Positions 16,529 through 23,666 of a DNA stretch of 33,001 nucleotides are shown in pieces. The stretch comes from Alphaproteobacteria bacterium (lineage in GTDB: Bacteria; Pseudomonadota; Alphaproteobacteria; Rhodobacterales; Rhodobacteraceae), in assembly GCA_030428915.1 (NCBI GenBank), contig JAUIDM010000007.1, positions 1 to 33,001 on the forward strand, given 5' to 3'. The translations under genes were made by a program, and so were the position numbers. The notes under the pieces were generated by a model that ran no database searches, had not been told where the DNA came from, and saw only the letters and a list, made by a program, of their open reading frames with translations. Position 1 is the stretch's first letter, and the number at the start of each line of letters is the position of its first letter.

Positions 16529-16807
16529 TCCATCTCGACCCTGACATTCGACCTCGACATCACGGTCGAACCCGTCGCGAGCGCGAACCCGATGGCCCCC
16601 ACGCACCGCGTCCTCGGCCGCTCCCCGCGCGGCAAGCTGGTCGAGTGTGGCGGCATCTGGAAGAAGCAGAACAAGGAGACCGGCGCCGACTACTACACGC
16701 TGACCATCCGCGACCACGGCTTCAACGCCAACCTCGGCAAGGCCGCGAACCAGGACGATCTGTCCCTGCAGGCCGTGATCCCCTGGGGGCCGAAAGACGC
16801 CGCCTAA
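16469..16807 (+). CDS. DUF736 domain-containing protein
   Basis: A 112-residue protein; the ATG at 16469 has AAGGAG seven bases upstream, so the track start at 16418 is rejected. The sequence is typical of DUF736: a beta-rich domain with ISTLTFDLDITVEPV, a middle segment PTHRVLGRSPRGKLVECGGIWKKQNKETGADYYTLTIRDHGFNANLG and the ending DLSLQAVIPWGPKDAA. DUF736 genes are very common on Rhizobiales and Rhodobacterales plasmids and ICEs, often near transfer genes; function is unknown. This copy is complete and ends at a hairpin that abuts the replicon. A second copy starts at 32942. Confidence 0.9.
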   Translation: MTTNCIKFTSADIETAKGVGSISTLTFDLDITVEPVASANPMAPTHRVLGRSPRGKLVECGGIWKKQNKETGADYYTLTIRDHGFNANLGKAANQDDLSLQAVIPWGPKDAA

Positions 16808-16812
16808 GCGAA

Positions 16813-16842
16813 GGGTTGGCAGGGGTTCGCCTCTGCCAACCC
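16813..16842 (+). terminator. Hairpin after DUF736
   Basis: GGGTTGGCAG pairs perfectly with CTGCCAACCC around a 10-base loop. It begins 6 bases after the stop codon and is followed by GTTT of the parS palindrome. Likely the DUF736 transcription end. Confidence 0.6.
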
Positions 16843-16858
16843 GTTTACAGCTGTAAAC
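16843..16858. other. parS: parS partition site 1 (repABC type)
   Basis: GTTTACAGCTGTAAAC is a perfect 16-bp palindrome and fits the repABC parS consensus GTTnnCnGCnGnnAAC exactly. It lies 148 bp upstream of repA, immediately after the DUF736 hairpin. RepB would bind it as the centromere. The identical 16-mer recurs inside repB at 18382. Confidence 0.88.
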
Positions 16859-17006
16859 TCCAGAGTAAGTCCGGTCCGTGCATGTAGTCTCTTCGTGCTT
16901 CAGTAGACACTATATAGAGGAAAATTCTTGACTTAGCGCCGTGAATCACGGCTTTTATCCCCAAGTGGCGTGAAAAAGGCCATATTCTCGATTTTGGGGC
17001 AACTAG
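16859..17006 (+). promoter_or_regulatory. repABC operon promoter region
   Basis: This AT-richer 148 bp holds the likely repA promoter. Candidates are TATATA at 16911 and TTGACT at 16928, but no -35/-10 pair has both good boxes and good spacing. A perfect palindrome at 16938-16952 is a likely RepA operator, since RepA proteins autorepress in this family. Confidence 0.5.
16938..16952. promoter_or_regulatory. 15-bp palindrome before repA, candidate RepA operator
   Basis: GCCGTGA-A-TCACGGC is perfectly symmetrical and lies 54 bp before the repA start, downstream of a TTGACT box. The following TTTT could also make it a weak terminator. Confidence 0.45.
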
Positions 17007-18191
17007 ATGATTCCTGTGACACCACTGGCAAACGAGAAGCCTTCAGCGCTCGCGACAGAAATTTCCGAGCGGTTGAATGCTGCCATCCGGGAGCATCTTC
17101 TTTCAGCTTTTGCCCCAGATAGCACCAAAACGCTACGGTCTTTTTCGGCACCTGAGGCGGCAGAACTTCTTGGGGTCTCCGGTCAGTTCATGCGAAAGGT
17201 GCACTCAGAGGGAACGATCCCAGAGCCCGAGGATATTCGTGGAGGGCGGCGCTATTACACGGCGCAGGAGATATGGGATGCACGAGAGATCTTAGAGAAG
17301 TCATCGCGCAAGAAAGGACGCTATCTGCCGCGTCGGTCTGGTGATGAGAAACTGCAAATATGGCAGTTGATGAACTTTAAGGGCGGCTCGAGCAAGAGCA
17401 CCACGAGCATCCATCTTGCGCATTATTTCGCGCTACGCGGCTATCGAGTGTTGGTCGTTGACCTCGATCCTCAAGGATCACTCACGTCCATGTGCGGCAT
17501 CAGCCCGGAAATCGAGTTTGATGGGCTGACTGTATATGACGCGATTCGCTACGACGATCCGGTCAGCATGGCCGATGTCGTTGTTCCCACTTACTTCCCG
17601 GGGATTTCTATTGCGCCGGCGCGCCTAATGTTGTCTGAGTTCGAGACTGAATCTGCAGTCCATTCGAACCCCGACCAGCCGTTCTTTACGCGGATCCGAA
17701 ATGCATTGTACCAAGTTGAGGATGATTTCGACCTTGTCTTGATGGACAGTCCGCCCCAGTTGGGCTTCTTGACAATCGCTGGAATGGCCGCCGCGAGTTC
17801 TCTGATTGTACCTCTAACCCCCTCGATGTTGGACGTTTCGTCGACCGCTCAGTTCCTCGAGCTCGCCGGGGCCTACATGGGGGTAATCGAGGACGCAGGC
17901 GCGACGTTGCAGTATGACCACTTCAAATTCCTGATCACTCGGGATGAGCCGACGGATGTTCCCTCACAGCAGCTGACCTCGTTTATGCGTGCGCTTTTCC
18001 AAGACCGCGTCATGTCTGCGACCGCTCTCAAGAGCACTGCAATCAGTGACGCGACCATGCTCAAGCAGTCCATCTATGAGGTTGTGCGCTCGGAAATGAC
18101 CCGAGCGACCTACGATCGTGCGAAAGGCTCGATGGATGCTGTGGGACAGGAAGTGGAAGTCATGATCCACCAATCATGGGGGCGTGAATAA
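17007..18191 (+). CDS. repA: RepA, ParA-family plasmid partition ATPase
   Basis: A 394-residue RepA of the repABC type. The N-terminal winged helix-turn-helix (SFSAPEAAELLGVSGQFMRKVH, then GGRRYYTAQEIWD, residues 45-91) binds the operator. The ParA ATPase domain follows: deviant Walker A KGGSSKSTTS at 125-134, LVVDLDPQGSLT near 153, and Walker B DLVLMDSPPQLG. RepA drives segregation with RepB and represses the operon. A GGGG about eight bases before the ATG is the only ribosome-site candidate. The stop TAA shares its last base with the repB ATG, giving tight coupling. Confidence 0.95.
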   Translation: MIPVTPLANEKPSALATEISERLNAAIREHLLSAFAPDSTKTLRSFSAPEAAELLGVSGQFMRKVHSEGTIPEPEDIRGGRRYYTAQEIWDAREILEKSSRKKGRYLPRRSGDEKLQIWQLMNFKGGSSKSTTSIHLAHYFALRGYRVLVVDLDPQGSLTSMCGISPEIEFDGLTVYDAIRYDDPVSMADVVVPTYFPGISIAPARLMLSEFETESAVHSNPDQPFFTRIRNALYQVEDDFDLVLMDSPPQLGFLTIAGMAAASSLIVPLTPSMLDVSSTAQFLELAGAYMGVIEDAGATLQYDHFKFLITRDEPTDVPSQQLTSFMRALFQDRVMSATALKSTAISDATMLKQSIYEVVRSEMTRATYDRAKGSMDAVGQEVEVMIHQSWGRE

Positions 18192-19162
18192 TGGCTAGGA
18201 AATCCCTTCGAGATATGTCGGGCATCGCGAGTACCATCGCGCGTTCCAGCAGCACTTCGGCCGAGAGGGTCCCCAAGACGAGCGCGCCTGCGTTAGGGGC
18301 TCTTCAGGGGTCACTTGCGTCTATCCGCGAGATCGATCCTGGTCTGATCGACGATTGGGGTCCCCAGGATCGGTTGGATGAGTTTACAGCTGTAAACGCC
18401 GAGGATGACGATGAGGGTTTTGAGGCGCTCAAGAACAGCATCCGTGAAGGCGGTCAACAGGTGCCAATCCTCGTTCGGCGCTCCAAAGCTGCCGAGGGGC
18501 GCTTCGAAGCGATTTATGGTCGCCGCAGGTTGAAAGCTTGCCGGGAGCTCGGAATTAAAGTCCGTGCCAACGTTCAGGATGTCGATGACGCCACGGCCTT
18601 GTTGGCCAAAGGGCTGGAAAATGCGGCACGTCGCAACCTCTCGTTTTATGAAAAGGCGCGCTTTGCTGAAGCTATCCAAGCCGCGGGGCACGAAAGCGCG
18701 ACGGTGCGCCAAGTATTGAATCTTTCTGCATCAGGCCATTCGCACCTGTCGAAGGTGACGCAGAATGTCCCGTCCAGAGTCGGAGACCTGATTGGTTCGG
18801 CACCCAAGTCCGGCCGGCCGAGGTGGACGGACTTGGCCGAGCTGTTCCTCGAGCGGAAGCTTACCGAGAAGATCGCGCTCAACTTGCTGGCCAATACTAG
18901 CACCTCATCGACGTCTGATGAGCGGTTGGAAGCGCTGATCAAGGAAGCAAGCAAACGCGGAACGAAAGTGTCCAGCGGTCCTCGTGAGATTACGCCGATG
19001 GATGGCGTTGTCATCAAAGCAAGCCGAGGGAGCGTGTCTCTTTCGGTGAAGAAGTCCGGCACAAGTGCCGAGTTCGCAAGCTGGCTTGAGAGCAACCTCG
19101 AGGACATCATCAAGAGATCCTACACCGAATTTACAGATGTAAACGCGGAGGATGACAAGTGA
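18191..19162 (+). CDS. repB: RepB, ParB-family centromere-binding protein
   Basis: A 323-residue RepB. The N-terminal 60 residues interact with RepA in this family. The ParB nuclease-like domain shows FEALKNSIREGGQQVPILVRR and YGRRRLKACRELG. A helix-turn-helix region follows (FAEAIQAAGHESATVRQVLNLS). The C-terminal domain should dimerise. Two parS-type palindromes lie inside the gene, at codons 64-69 and at the very end. Both encode near-identical short peptides: FTAVNAEDD internally and FTDVNAEDDK at the C-terminus. Its own binding sites are thus part of its coding sequence. Confidence 0.94.
   Translation: MARKSLRDMSGIASTIARSSSTSAERVPKTSAPALGALQGSLASIREIDPGLIDDWGPQDRLDEFTAVNAEDDDEGFEALKNSIREGGQQVPILVRRSKAAEGRFEAIYGRRRLKACRELGIKVRANVQDVDDATALLAKGLENAARRNLSFYEKARFAEAIQAAGHESATVRQVLNLSASGHSHLSKVTQNVPSRVGDLIGSAPKSGRPRWTDLAELFLERKLTEKIALNLLANTSTSSTSDERLEALIKEASKRGTKVSSGPREITPMDGVVIKASRGSVSLSVKKSGTSAEFASWLESNLEDIIKRSYTEFTDVNAEDDK
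18382..18397. other. parS: parS partition site 2, inside repB
   Basis: A second exact GTTTACAGCTGTAAAC, identical to the site before repA, here encoding part of FTAVNA in RepB. It matches GTTnnCnGCnGnnAAC. Confidence 0.85.
19129..19144. other. parS: Degenerate parS-like site 3, at the 3' end of repB
   Basis: ATTTACAGATGTAAAC differs from the other two sites at two positions (first base and position 9), both consensus positions. The arms TTTACA and TGTAAA are intact. It lies in the last codons of repB. Weaker binding than at sites 1 and 2 is expected. Confidence 0.6.
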
Positions 19163-19190
19163 GGACGAGCAGAAAGGAGGAAAGGTAAAC

Positions 19191-19222
19191 AAAGAAAACC
19201 CCCGAAACCGAAGCTTCGAGGG
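19191..19222 (-). terminator. Intrinsic terminator of the antisense RNA
   Basis: On the minus strand an 8-bp stem with one G-T pair (CCCTCGAA / TTTCGGGG) closes a 7- to 8-base loop and leads into TTTTCTTT. Confidence 0.75.
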
Positions 19223-19254
19223 CTGCTGCGCAGAGCGCAATTCTTAGATTAGAC
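19192..19254 (-). ncRNA. Counter-transcribed RNA controlling repC (incompatibility RNA)
   Basis: repABC plasmids encode a small antisense RNA between repB and repC. On the minus strand here, TTGTAT (19284-19289) and TAGATT (19261-19266) are separated by 17 bp and would start an RNA near 19254. About 60 bases on, CCCTCGAA pairs with TTTCGGGG across a short loop and is followed by TTTTCTTT, an intrinsic terminator ending near 19192. Position, length, orientation and terminator all fit. It would limit repC expression and determine incompatibility. Confidence 0.75.
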
Positions 19255-19337
19255 ACCTAGAATCTAGCAGCCAGTGAATCGCCATACAAGAGAAAACGCT
19301 TCTGAGCGAACGGGATTTCTTTGTCTGCTGACATAGT
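19223..19337 (+). promoter_or_regulatory. repC leader with alternative stems
   Basis: The repC mRNA leader complements the antisense RNA. GGCTGCT (19221-19227) can pair with AGCAGCC (19266-19272), and AGATT with AATCT inside. A short CGCT-tctg-AGCG stem lies further on, before TTTCTTT. Such competing stems are expected for antisense-controlled repC attenuation or start masking. Confidence 0.5.
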
Positions 19338-20696
19338 ATGGGAAAATTCAGTGGTGCTCCGTGTGGAGCGACTGAGGCAGGCATGCCTCAGCACGAGAGA
19401 GGTATGTCCATCGCATGGCAGCCCTCCGGTTGGCGCAAAGCCTCAGCAGGTCTCGCTGCCGCAGAGCAGCTTGCCCAAGCCGGTGAACGGGTAGCTGTAC
19501 CCAAAACGCGGGCCTTCGTGGCTGTGAAGCGGGTGGGAGCCTACATTGGCCTTAAGGCCGGAGACATGATGCTCCTCGACACGCTCGGGGCCTTTACCCA
19601 GGCCCAGGACTGGGAGGAGGGGCAACGCCCTATCGTCTGGGCGTCGAACGCCTATCTGATGGAGCAAACCGGGTTCTCGCTCTCCGCACTCAAGCGTCAT
19701 GCGCGGCGGCTGGCAGAGATTGGCGTGATCTCCTTCCAGGACAGCCCGAACGGCAAGCGATGGGGCCGCAGGGACGCCGAGGGGCGCATCGTCGAGGCCT
19801 ATGGCTTTGATTTGTCGCCGCTGTCGGCTCGTGTCGAGGAGTTCGAGGAGCTTCATGCCGATTTGCAGGCCGAGCGCGAGCTCTGTCAGCGCCTGAAGCG
19901 CCAGATCACGGTGGCACGCCGGATGATCCGCGCGCGGATCGAGGCGGCCGTCAGCAGCGCGCTGCGCGGGCCCTGGGCGCAATTCACGGGTCTCTTCGAA
20001 GATCTCCTAGGCCGGCTTCCGCGCCGTCACGAAGCCTCAGAGCAGCTTGCACGACTCTTGACTTGGTTCAAGGAGCTCCAGGAACGCGTCGAAGCTGCCT
20101 ATCTCAACGCAACTGAGGTCGCTCAACCTGTGGAAAACACGCACGAAACCAAGGAGCAAGTTCTCAAGAAGACTCAAGAAATGAACCCCAGGGAGGTCAT
20201 TTCTGACCCTCATATACTAATTACAAACCAACTTAATCCTGTAACTCGTAATTCCTCTGAAAATGAGGAAGTCGCGGCCGTGGTGCCCAATGCTCAGCCC
20301 GAAGATCAGGTTGATACGGAGCTGGAAGAATGGGTGGCCGAAGTGCGCAAGAAGCGCGCGGCGCTGGATCTGCCCACTGTGATGCAGGCCTGTCCCGAGT
20401 TCGCGTCCTGGGCGCGCAATATGGGCGGGTTCCTGAAGGATTGGAGCGATCTGCACCGGGTTGCGGGGCAGCTCAGGCCGATGATCGGGGTGTCCGAGCA
20501 TGCCTGGAACGTGGCGCAGGACCGGCTTGGCAAACAGGTGGCGACAGCGGCGCTGGCGCTTGTCTTCGAAAAGCATTGCACGGGCGAGGTTTCGTCGCCG
20601 GGCGGCTATCTGCGCGGCATGGTCGAGAAGGCCGGGGCAGGGGAGCTGCACCTCGAGCGCAGCTTCTATGGCAGGCTCAGCGAGCAGGCGGCGTGA
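19338..20696 (+). CDS. repC: RepC replication initiator
   Basis: A RepC-type initiator of up to 452 residues. Family sequence begins at SGWRKASAGLAAAEQLAQAGE and continues with KTRAFVAVKRVGAYIGLKAGDMMLLDTLGAFT and a winged-helix part (WASNAYLMEQTGFSLSALKRHARRLAEIGVISFQDS). The C-terminal domain contains LRPMIGVSEHAWNVAQDRLGKQVATAALALVFEKH and GGYLRGMVEKAGAGELHLERSFYGRL. The start is uncertain: 19338 lacks a ribosome site, 19383 has GAGG six bases upstream, and 19404 is also in frame. A strikingly AT-rich middle part probably contains the origin. RepC is the only initiator visible here. Confidence 0.93.
   Translation: MGKFSGAPCGATEAGMPQHERGMSIAWQPSGWRKASAGLAAAEQLAQAGERVAVPKTRAFVAVKRVGAYIGLKAGDMMLLDTLGAFTQAQDWEEGQRPIVWASNAYLMEQTGFSLSALKRHARRLAEIGVISFQDSPNGKRWGRRDAEGRIVEAYGFDLSPLSARVEEFEELHADLQAERELCQRLKRQITVARRMIRARIEAAVSSALRGPWAQFTGLFEDLLGRLPRRHEASEQLARLLTWFKELQERVEAAYLNATEVAQPVENTHETKEQVLKKTQEMNPREVISDPHILITNQLNPVTRNSSENEEVAAVVPNAQPEDQVDTELEEWVAEVRKKRAALDLPTVMQACPEFASWARNMGGFLKDWSDLHRVAGQLRPMIGVSEHAWNVAQDRLGKQVATAALALVFEKHCTGEVSSPGGYLRGMVEKAGAGELHLERSFYGRLSEQAA
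20110..20280. other. AT-rich stretch inside repC, candidate oriV
   Basis: Most of repC is GC-rich, but about 20150-20270 is clearly AT-rich, encoding a low-complexity linker with Asn, Glu and Ile. It contains CTAATTAC and GTAATTCC in opposite orientation. In repABC plasmids the origin has been mapped within repC in such an AT-rich region. The boundaries given are approximate. Confidence 0.55.
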
Positions 20697-20708
20697 TGGG
20701 GCAGGGGG

Positions 20709-21806
20709 TCAGAGCCCTGCGGCCTTGGTCAGGTTCACGCGGAACCGATCGCGGCGGCGCTGGTAGCGGCGGGTCATCTCGGCCGAAGCATGTCCGAGGT
20801 GCTTCTGGACATGGCGTTCGTCGATCTCGGCCGAACTGGCCAGCCCGGCGCGGAGCGAGTGCCCCGAGAACAGCGCAAGGCGCTCCTTTTCGGGCAGTTC
20901 GGAGCGGATGCCGGCGTCTAGGACCGTGCGCTTAATCAGCCGGGCAACATGCTTGTCGTTGAGCCGTGTATCGAGGGCGCGCTTGCCATCGCGCGAGGTC
21001 CCTACAAAGACAGGGCCGAAGTTGATCTTCGCAAAGTGCAGCCATTGCTCGAGAGCATGCACGGGGCAGGACTGATCCTTAGAGCCGCGGCCGATCTCGA
21101 CCTCGCGCCAACCTGTCTTCGCATTGAGGGTCAGGAGGGCGCCTTTCTCCATGATCTCTATCCAGCCGCCGGAATCCGCCGTGTCGTCCTTGTGGACGTC
21201 GAGGCTGACGATTTCCGAGCGGCGCAAGCCTCCGGCGTAGCCGAGCAGCAAAATTGCCCGATCTCGCAGCCCGCGCAGATCATAGGGCAGGGTGGCCACC
21301 ATCGCGAGGATGTCTTCTGCCAGGATCGCTTCCTTCTGCACCGGTGGGCGCGCGTGCTTGCGCTTGATCCCCGCCAGCACCGTGGCGATGTGTCGGTTCT
21401 TGCGGTCAAGGTTGAAACCGCGTTGCGAGTAGTTCCAAGCGAGGCCCGACAGGCGGCGGTCTATGGTGCCGACCGATAGGGCAGGGGAGGGGCCCGACCC
21501 GGACGCTAGGTCGGCGAGGTAGAGACCGACCATCTCGGGAGCGGGCGGTAGAGGTTCCACGCCTTTCATCCGGCACCAGCGCGCGAAGTGCGCCCAGTCC
21601 TTTGAATAGGCCTTCATCGTGTTGTCAGAAGCCGCTGCGCGCGCATAGTCGCGGGCCGTATCGACCAGCCGATCAAGCGTGCCGGAGCCGGCCACAAAGG
21701 ACGGCAGGCTCAAGGCCTCGCCGTCAGGGCGATCTCCCTCTTTGTCCTCGTTGGGCGAAGGCCCGATTGGCGGCTCTGAGCTCGATTTCTCGGTGTTTTC
21801 TGACAT
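20709..21806 (-). CDS. Tyrosine site-specific recombinase
   Basis: I place the start at 21806 (MSENTEKSSSEPP, 365 residues); the longer track start at 21938 would cross the palindromic promoter region. Residues 40-150 form a SAM-like core-binding domain (TMKAYSKDWAHFARWCRMKG). The catalytic domain carries the first Arg in AGGLRRSEIVSLD (about 195), HSLRAG (His316, Arg319), the HxxH-type HLGHAS (His339) and the nucleophile Tyr348 in TRRYQR. All active-site residues are present. Such recombinases beside repABC most likely resolve plasmid multimers, but integration of cassettes is possible. It converges on repC, and a symmetrical site sits in its promoter. Confidence 0.92.
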   Translation of the reverse strand: MSENTEKSSSEPPIGPSPNEDKEGDRPDGEALSLPSFVAGSGTLDRLVDTARDYARAAASDNTMKAYSKDWAHFARWCRMKGVEPLPPAPEMVGLYLADLASGSGPSPALSVGTIDRRLSGLAWNYSQRGFNLDRKNRHIATVLAGIKRKHARPPVQKEAILAEDILAMVATLPYDLRGLRDRAILLLGYAGGLRRSEIVSLDVHKDDTADSGGWIEIMEKGALLTLNAKTGWREVEIGRGSKDQSCPVHALEQWLHFAKINFGPVFVGTSRDGKRALDTRLNDKHVARLIKRTVLDAGIRSELPEKERLALFSGHSLRAGLASSAEIDERHVQKHLGHASAEMTRRYQRRRDRFRVNLTKAAGL

Positions 21807-21825
21807 GCCGCTGAGCATATCTTGC

Positions 21826-21856
21826 CATGTCCGATAATGCAAATTTATTGGACATG
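21826..21856. other. Candidate recombinase crossover site or operator (12-7-12 bp)
   Basis: CATGTCCGATAA, a 7-bp centre TGCAAAT, and TTATTGGACATG form two inverted 12-bp arms matching at 11 of 12 positions. The layout resembles tyrosine recombinase core sites (two inverted arms flanking a 6-8 bp overlap, with ATAA/TTAT next to the centre as in dif). It is 20 bp upstream of the recombinase start and overlaps the -35 of a plausible minus-strand promoter (TTGCAT, 17 bp, TATGCT). It may instead be, or also be, an autoregulatory operator. Confidence 0.6.
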
Positions 21857-21931
21857 ACTGCAGGGAACAGAGTGGGGCGGTTATGGCTTTAGTTTCTGGC
21901 GGAAAGCGCCGTCGTGATATAGGCTGCGGGC

Positions 21932-22816
21932 ATGACATTTGCCCGACCGGATCATATCAGCGACCTGGATACACTACCCCGGATGCCCGCCTGGGTCACC
22001 TCTGCGCGCGCTGAAGCCCTTGAAGATGTTGCGTTTTTGTCAGGCGCGGCGCTGAACCACCTGCATCTTGTGTTGGGACGCGAGGAAGTGCCCCAAACCT
22101 TGTTGCGGGACCGGCTCGCGCTGCGTGCGGCCGAGGCCTGTATGGTGTTTTCCGGGCGGCCGGAGCGGGAGGCGGAGCTGCGCGATGCCATATACCTTCT
22201 GCGCCCCGGCGATCTTCCGGGACCGGCGGGCGAAACCTACCTTGTCTGGCGGCGTGCGGTGGAGCGGCCGGTCTCGATCAAGACTCTGGCCCGAGCCATG
22301 CCGGCTTTCGAGGCGGGCCAGATTGCCGCGTGGCTGGATTCGGGGAAAGGGGCGCCGGTGACCCGGGCCGCGATGGTTTTGGAGGCGGCGCTGACGGAAG
22401 CGCCGCGTGCGGACGTAGCGGCGCTGATCCTTGCAGATGCGGCCCTCGCCCAAGCCCTCGGTTGGGATCATCTCGTGCCGCTGCTGGCCCCTTGCCTGAA
22501 ACGCGCCTACCTGCGCAAGCATGGCGATGACCTACGCTTGGCCTGTCATCGGGCACTCGTTTCTTCGGTGATCGAAGCCGTGCGGCAGGCCGCCGACCTC
22601 GAGCGTCGGGCGGCGCATCTCAAGGCAGTCGTGCCAAAGCTTCGGGCGAAAGGGGCGGGCGACTCGGTCGAGATGTTCCTGACCCGCGATGCTATGGCGC
22701 CTTCGGCTTTGCCCTTGACGGATCGCGCCGCGCGGCGGCTCTGTGACCGGTTGGTCGACCTCGGCGCTGTGCGCGAACTGACTGGCCGCGACACCTTCCG
22801 GCTCTACGGGGTGTAG
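21932..22816 (+). CDS. DUF1403 family protein
   Basis: A 294-residue, Ala/Leu/Arg-rich, largely helical protein. Features I associate with DUF1403 are ALEDVAFLSGAALNHLHLVLGREEVPQTLLRDRLALRAAEAC, then ELRDAIYLLRPGDLPGPAGETYLVWRRAVERP, and a C-terminal LTDRAARRLCDRLVDLGAVRELTGRDTFRLYGV. No membrane segment or signal peptide. It diverges from the recombinase and is followed after two bases by scpB, so the two are probably cotranscribed. Function unknown; the fixed company of recombinase and ScpB suggests plasmid maintenance. Confidence 0.85.
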   Translation: MTFARPDHISDLDTLPRMPAWVTSARAEALEDVAFLSGAALNHLHLVLGREEVPQTLLRDRLALRAAEACMVFSGRPEREAELRDAIYLLRPGDLPGPAGETYLVWRRAVERPVSIKTLARAMPAFEAGQIAAWLDSGKGAPVTRAAMVLEAALTEAPRADVAALILADAALAQALGWDHLVPLLAPCLKRAYLRKHGDDLRLACHRALVSSVIEAVRQAADLERRAAHLKAVVPKLRAKGAGDSVEMFLTRDAMAPSALPLTDRAARRLCDRLVDLGAVRELTGRDTFRLYGV

Positions 22817-22818
22817 CG

Positions 22819-23433
22819 ATGGTCAAGGGTCGCTCCGAGCCTGAATTTGACCGCGAGTTGTCCGACCTGCCGCCGGAGCTGCGCTGGCGCGAATGGATGC
22901 GGCGGATTGAGGCTGTGCTGTTTGCGTCCGCCTCGCCTGTACCGCGCGCGGATCTGGCGCGCATAGTGGGGCAGGGGGCCTCGGTTGATCTGCTGGTCGA
23001 GGATCTGGCCGCCGATCTAGACGGGCGGGCGTTCGAGATTGCCATGGTCGCAGGGGGGTGGATGTTTCGGACGCGGACCGCTTACGCGCCCGCGATCCGC
23101 GCAGCGGCGGATGTCGGCGGCCAGCTACTCGATCTGAGCGAATTCGACGTCGCGGTCCTGGCCGCCATCGCCTACCATCAGCCGATCACGCGCGACGGGC
23201 TCAAGGACATCTTCGGCAAAGAGATCACCCGGGACCTGATCGGGCGGCTGCATGCACACAGTCTGATTGGAACTGGGCCGCGCGCGCCGCGTCGTGGTGC
23301 CCCCTATACCTTCGTCACCACTGAGCAGTTCCTCGTCGCCTTCGGGTTGGAGAGCCTGCGCGATCTTCCCGATCGGGAGCAGTTGGAGGATGCGGGGGTT
23401 GTGGGCGAAGCGCAACAAGTTGATTTTGGCTAA
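22819..23433 (+). CDS. scpB: Plasmid-encoded ScpB-like segregation protein
   Basis: A 204-residue protein resembling ScpB, the kleisin-associated winged-helix partner of SMC-ScpA. The first winged helix begins WMRRIEAVLFASASPVPRADLARIVG, with LVEDLAADLDGRAFEIAMVAGGWMFRTR. The second has SEFDVAVLAAIAYHQPITRDGLKDIFGKEITRDLIGRLHAHSLIGTGPRAPRRGAPYTFVTTEQFLVAFGLESL. No plasmid scpA or smc is present, so it may work with host SMC or alone. A second fragment of an scpB-like C-terminus lies at 23667-23780. Confidence 0.88.
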   Translation: MVKGRSEPEFDRELSDLPPELRWREWMRRIEAVLFASASPVPRADLARIVGQGASVDLLVEDLAADLDGRAFEIAMVAGGWMFRTRTAYAPAIRAAADVGGQLLDLSEFDVAVLAAIAYHQPITRDGLKDIFGKEITRDLIGRLHAHSLIGTGPRAPRRGAPYTFVTTEQFLVAFGLESLRDLPDREQLEDAGVVGEAQQVDFG

Positions 23434-23666
23434 CGCGTTGCCGATCTCGTTGTGCGATAAGGCTCTGAGATGACGTTCTTCTTTCGCCCTTAACCTCATA
23501 TCTTGCCGGTCTCCGTTGCCGATGCCTGACGCAAACTCGGTCGTTCTGTTTATCGTTTCATCTGCAGTGCAACGATTTTTGTGGGGACCCAGAAATACTC
23601 ACAATTTCAATGTGATATTCGTTGCACCCCTTTGAAGACGTCCCCTTGCTCGATTCTGGTCGAGAA
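23434..23666. other. Non-coding DNA between scpB and the scpB remnant
   Basis: No gene is supported. The main feature is the inverted repeat pair at 23567-23627. Base composition is more AT-rich than scpB, typical of a module boundary. Confidence 0.4.
23567..23627. repeat. Inverted repeat with 9-bp perfect arms
   Basis: GTGCAACGA (23567-23575) and TCGTTGCAC (23619-23627) are perfect complements 43 bp apart. They lie just before the scpB remnant. They may mark a short mobile fragment, a cruciform or an old operator. Confidence 0.45.

Noticed and set aside
16168-16674. Minus-strand ORFs in both DUF736 leaders (16168-16674 and 32656-32991)
   Set aside because: They are similar only because the DNA is repeated; they lie antisense to DUF736 and its leader, and their outer ends diverge without keeping a protein pattern.
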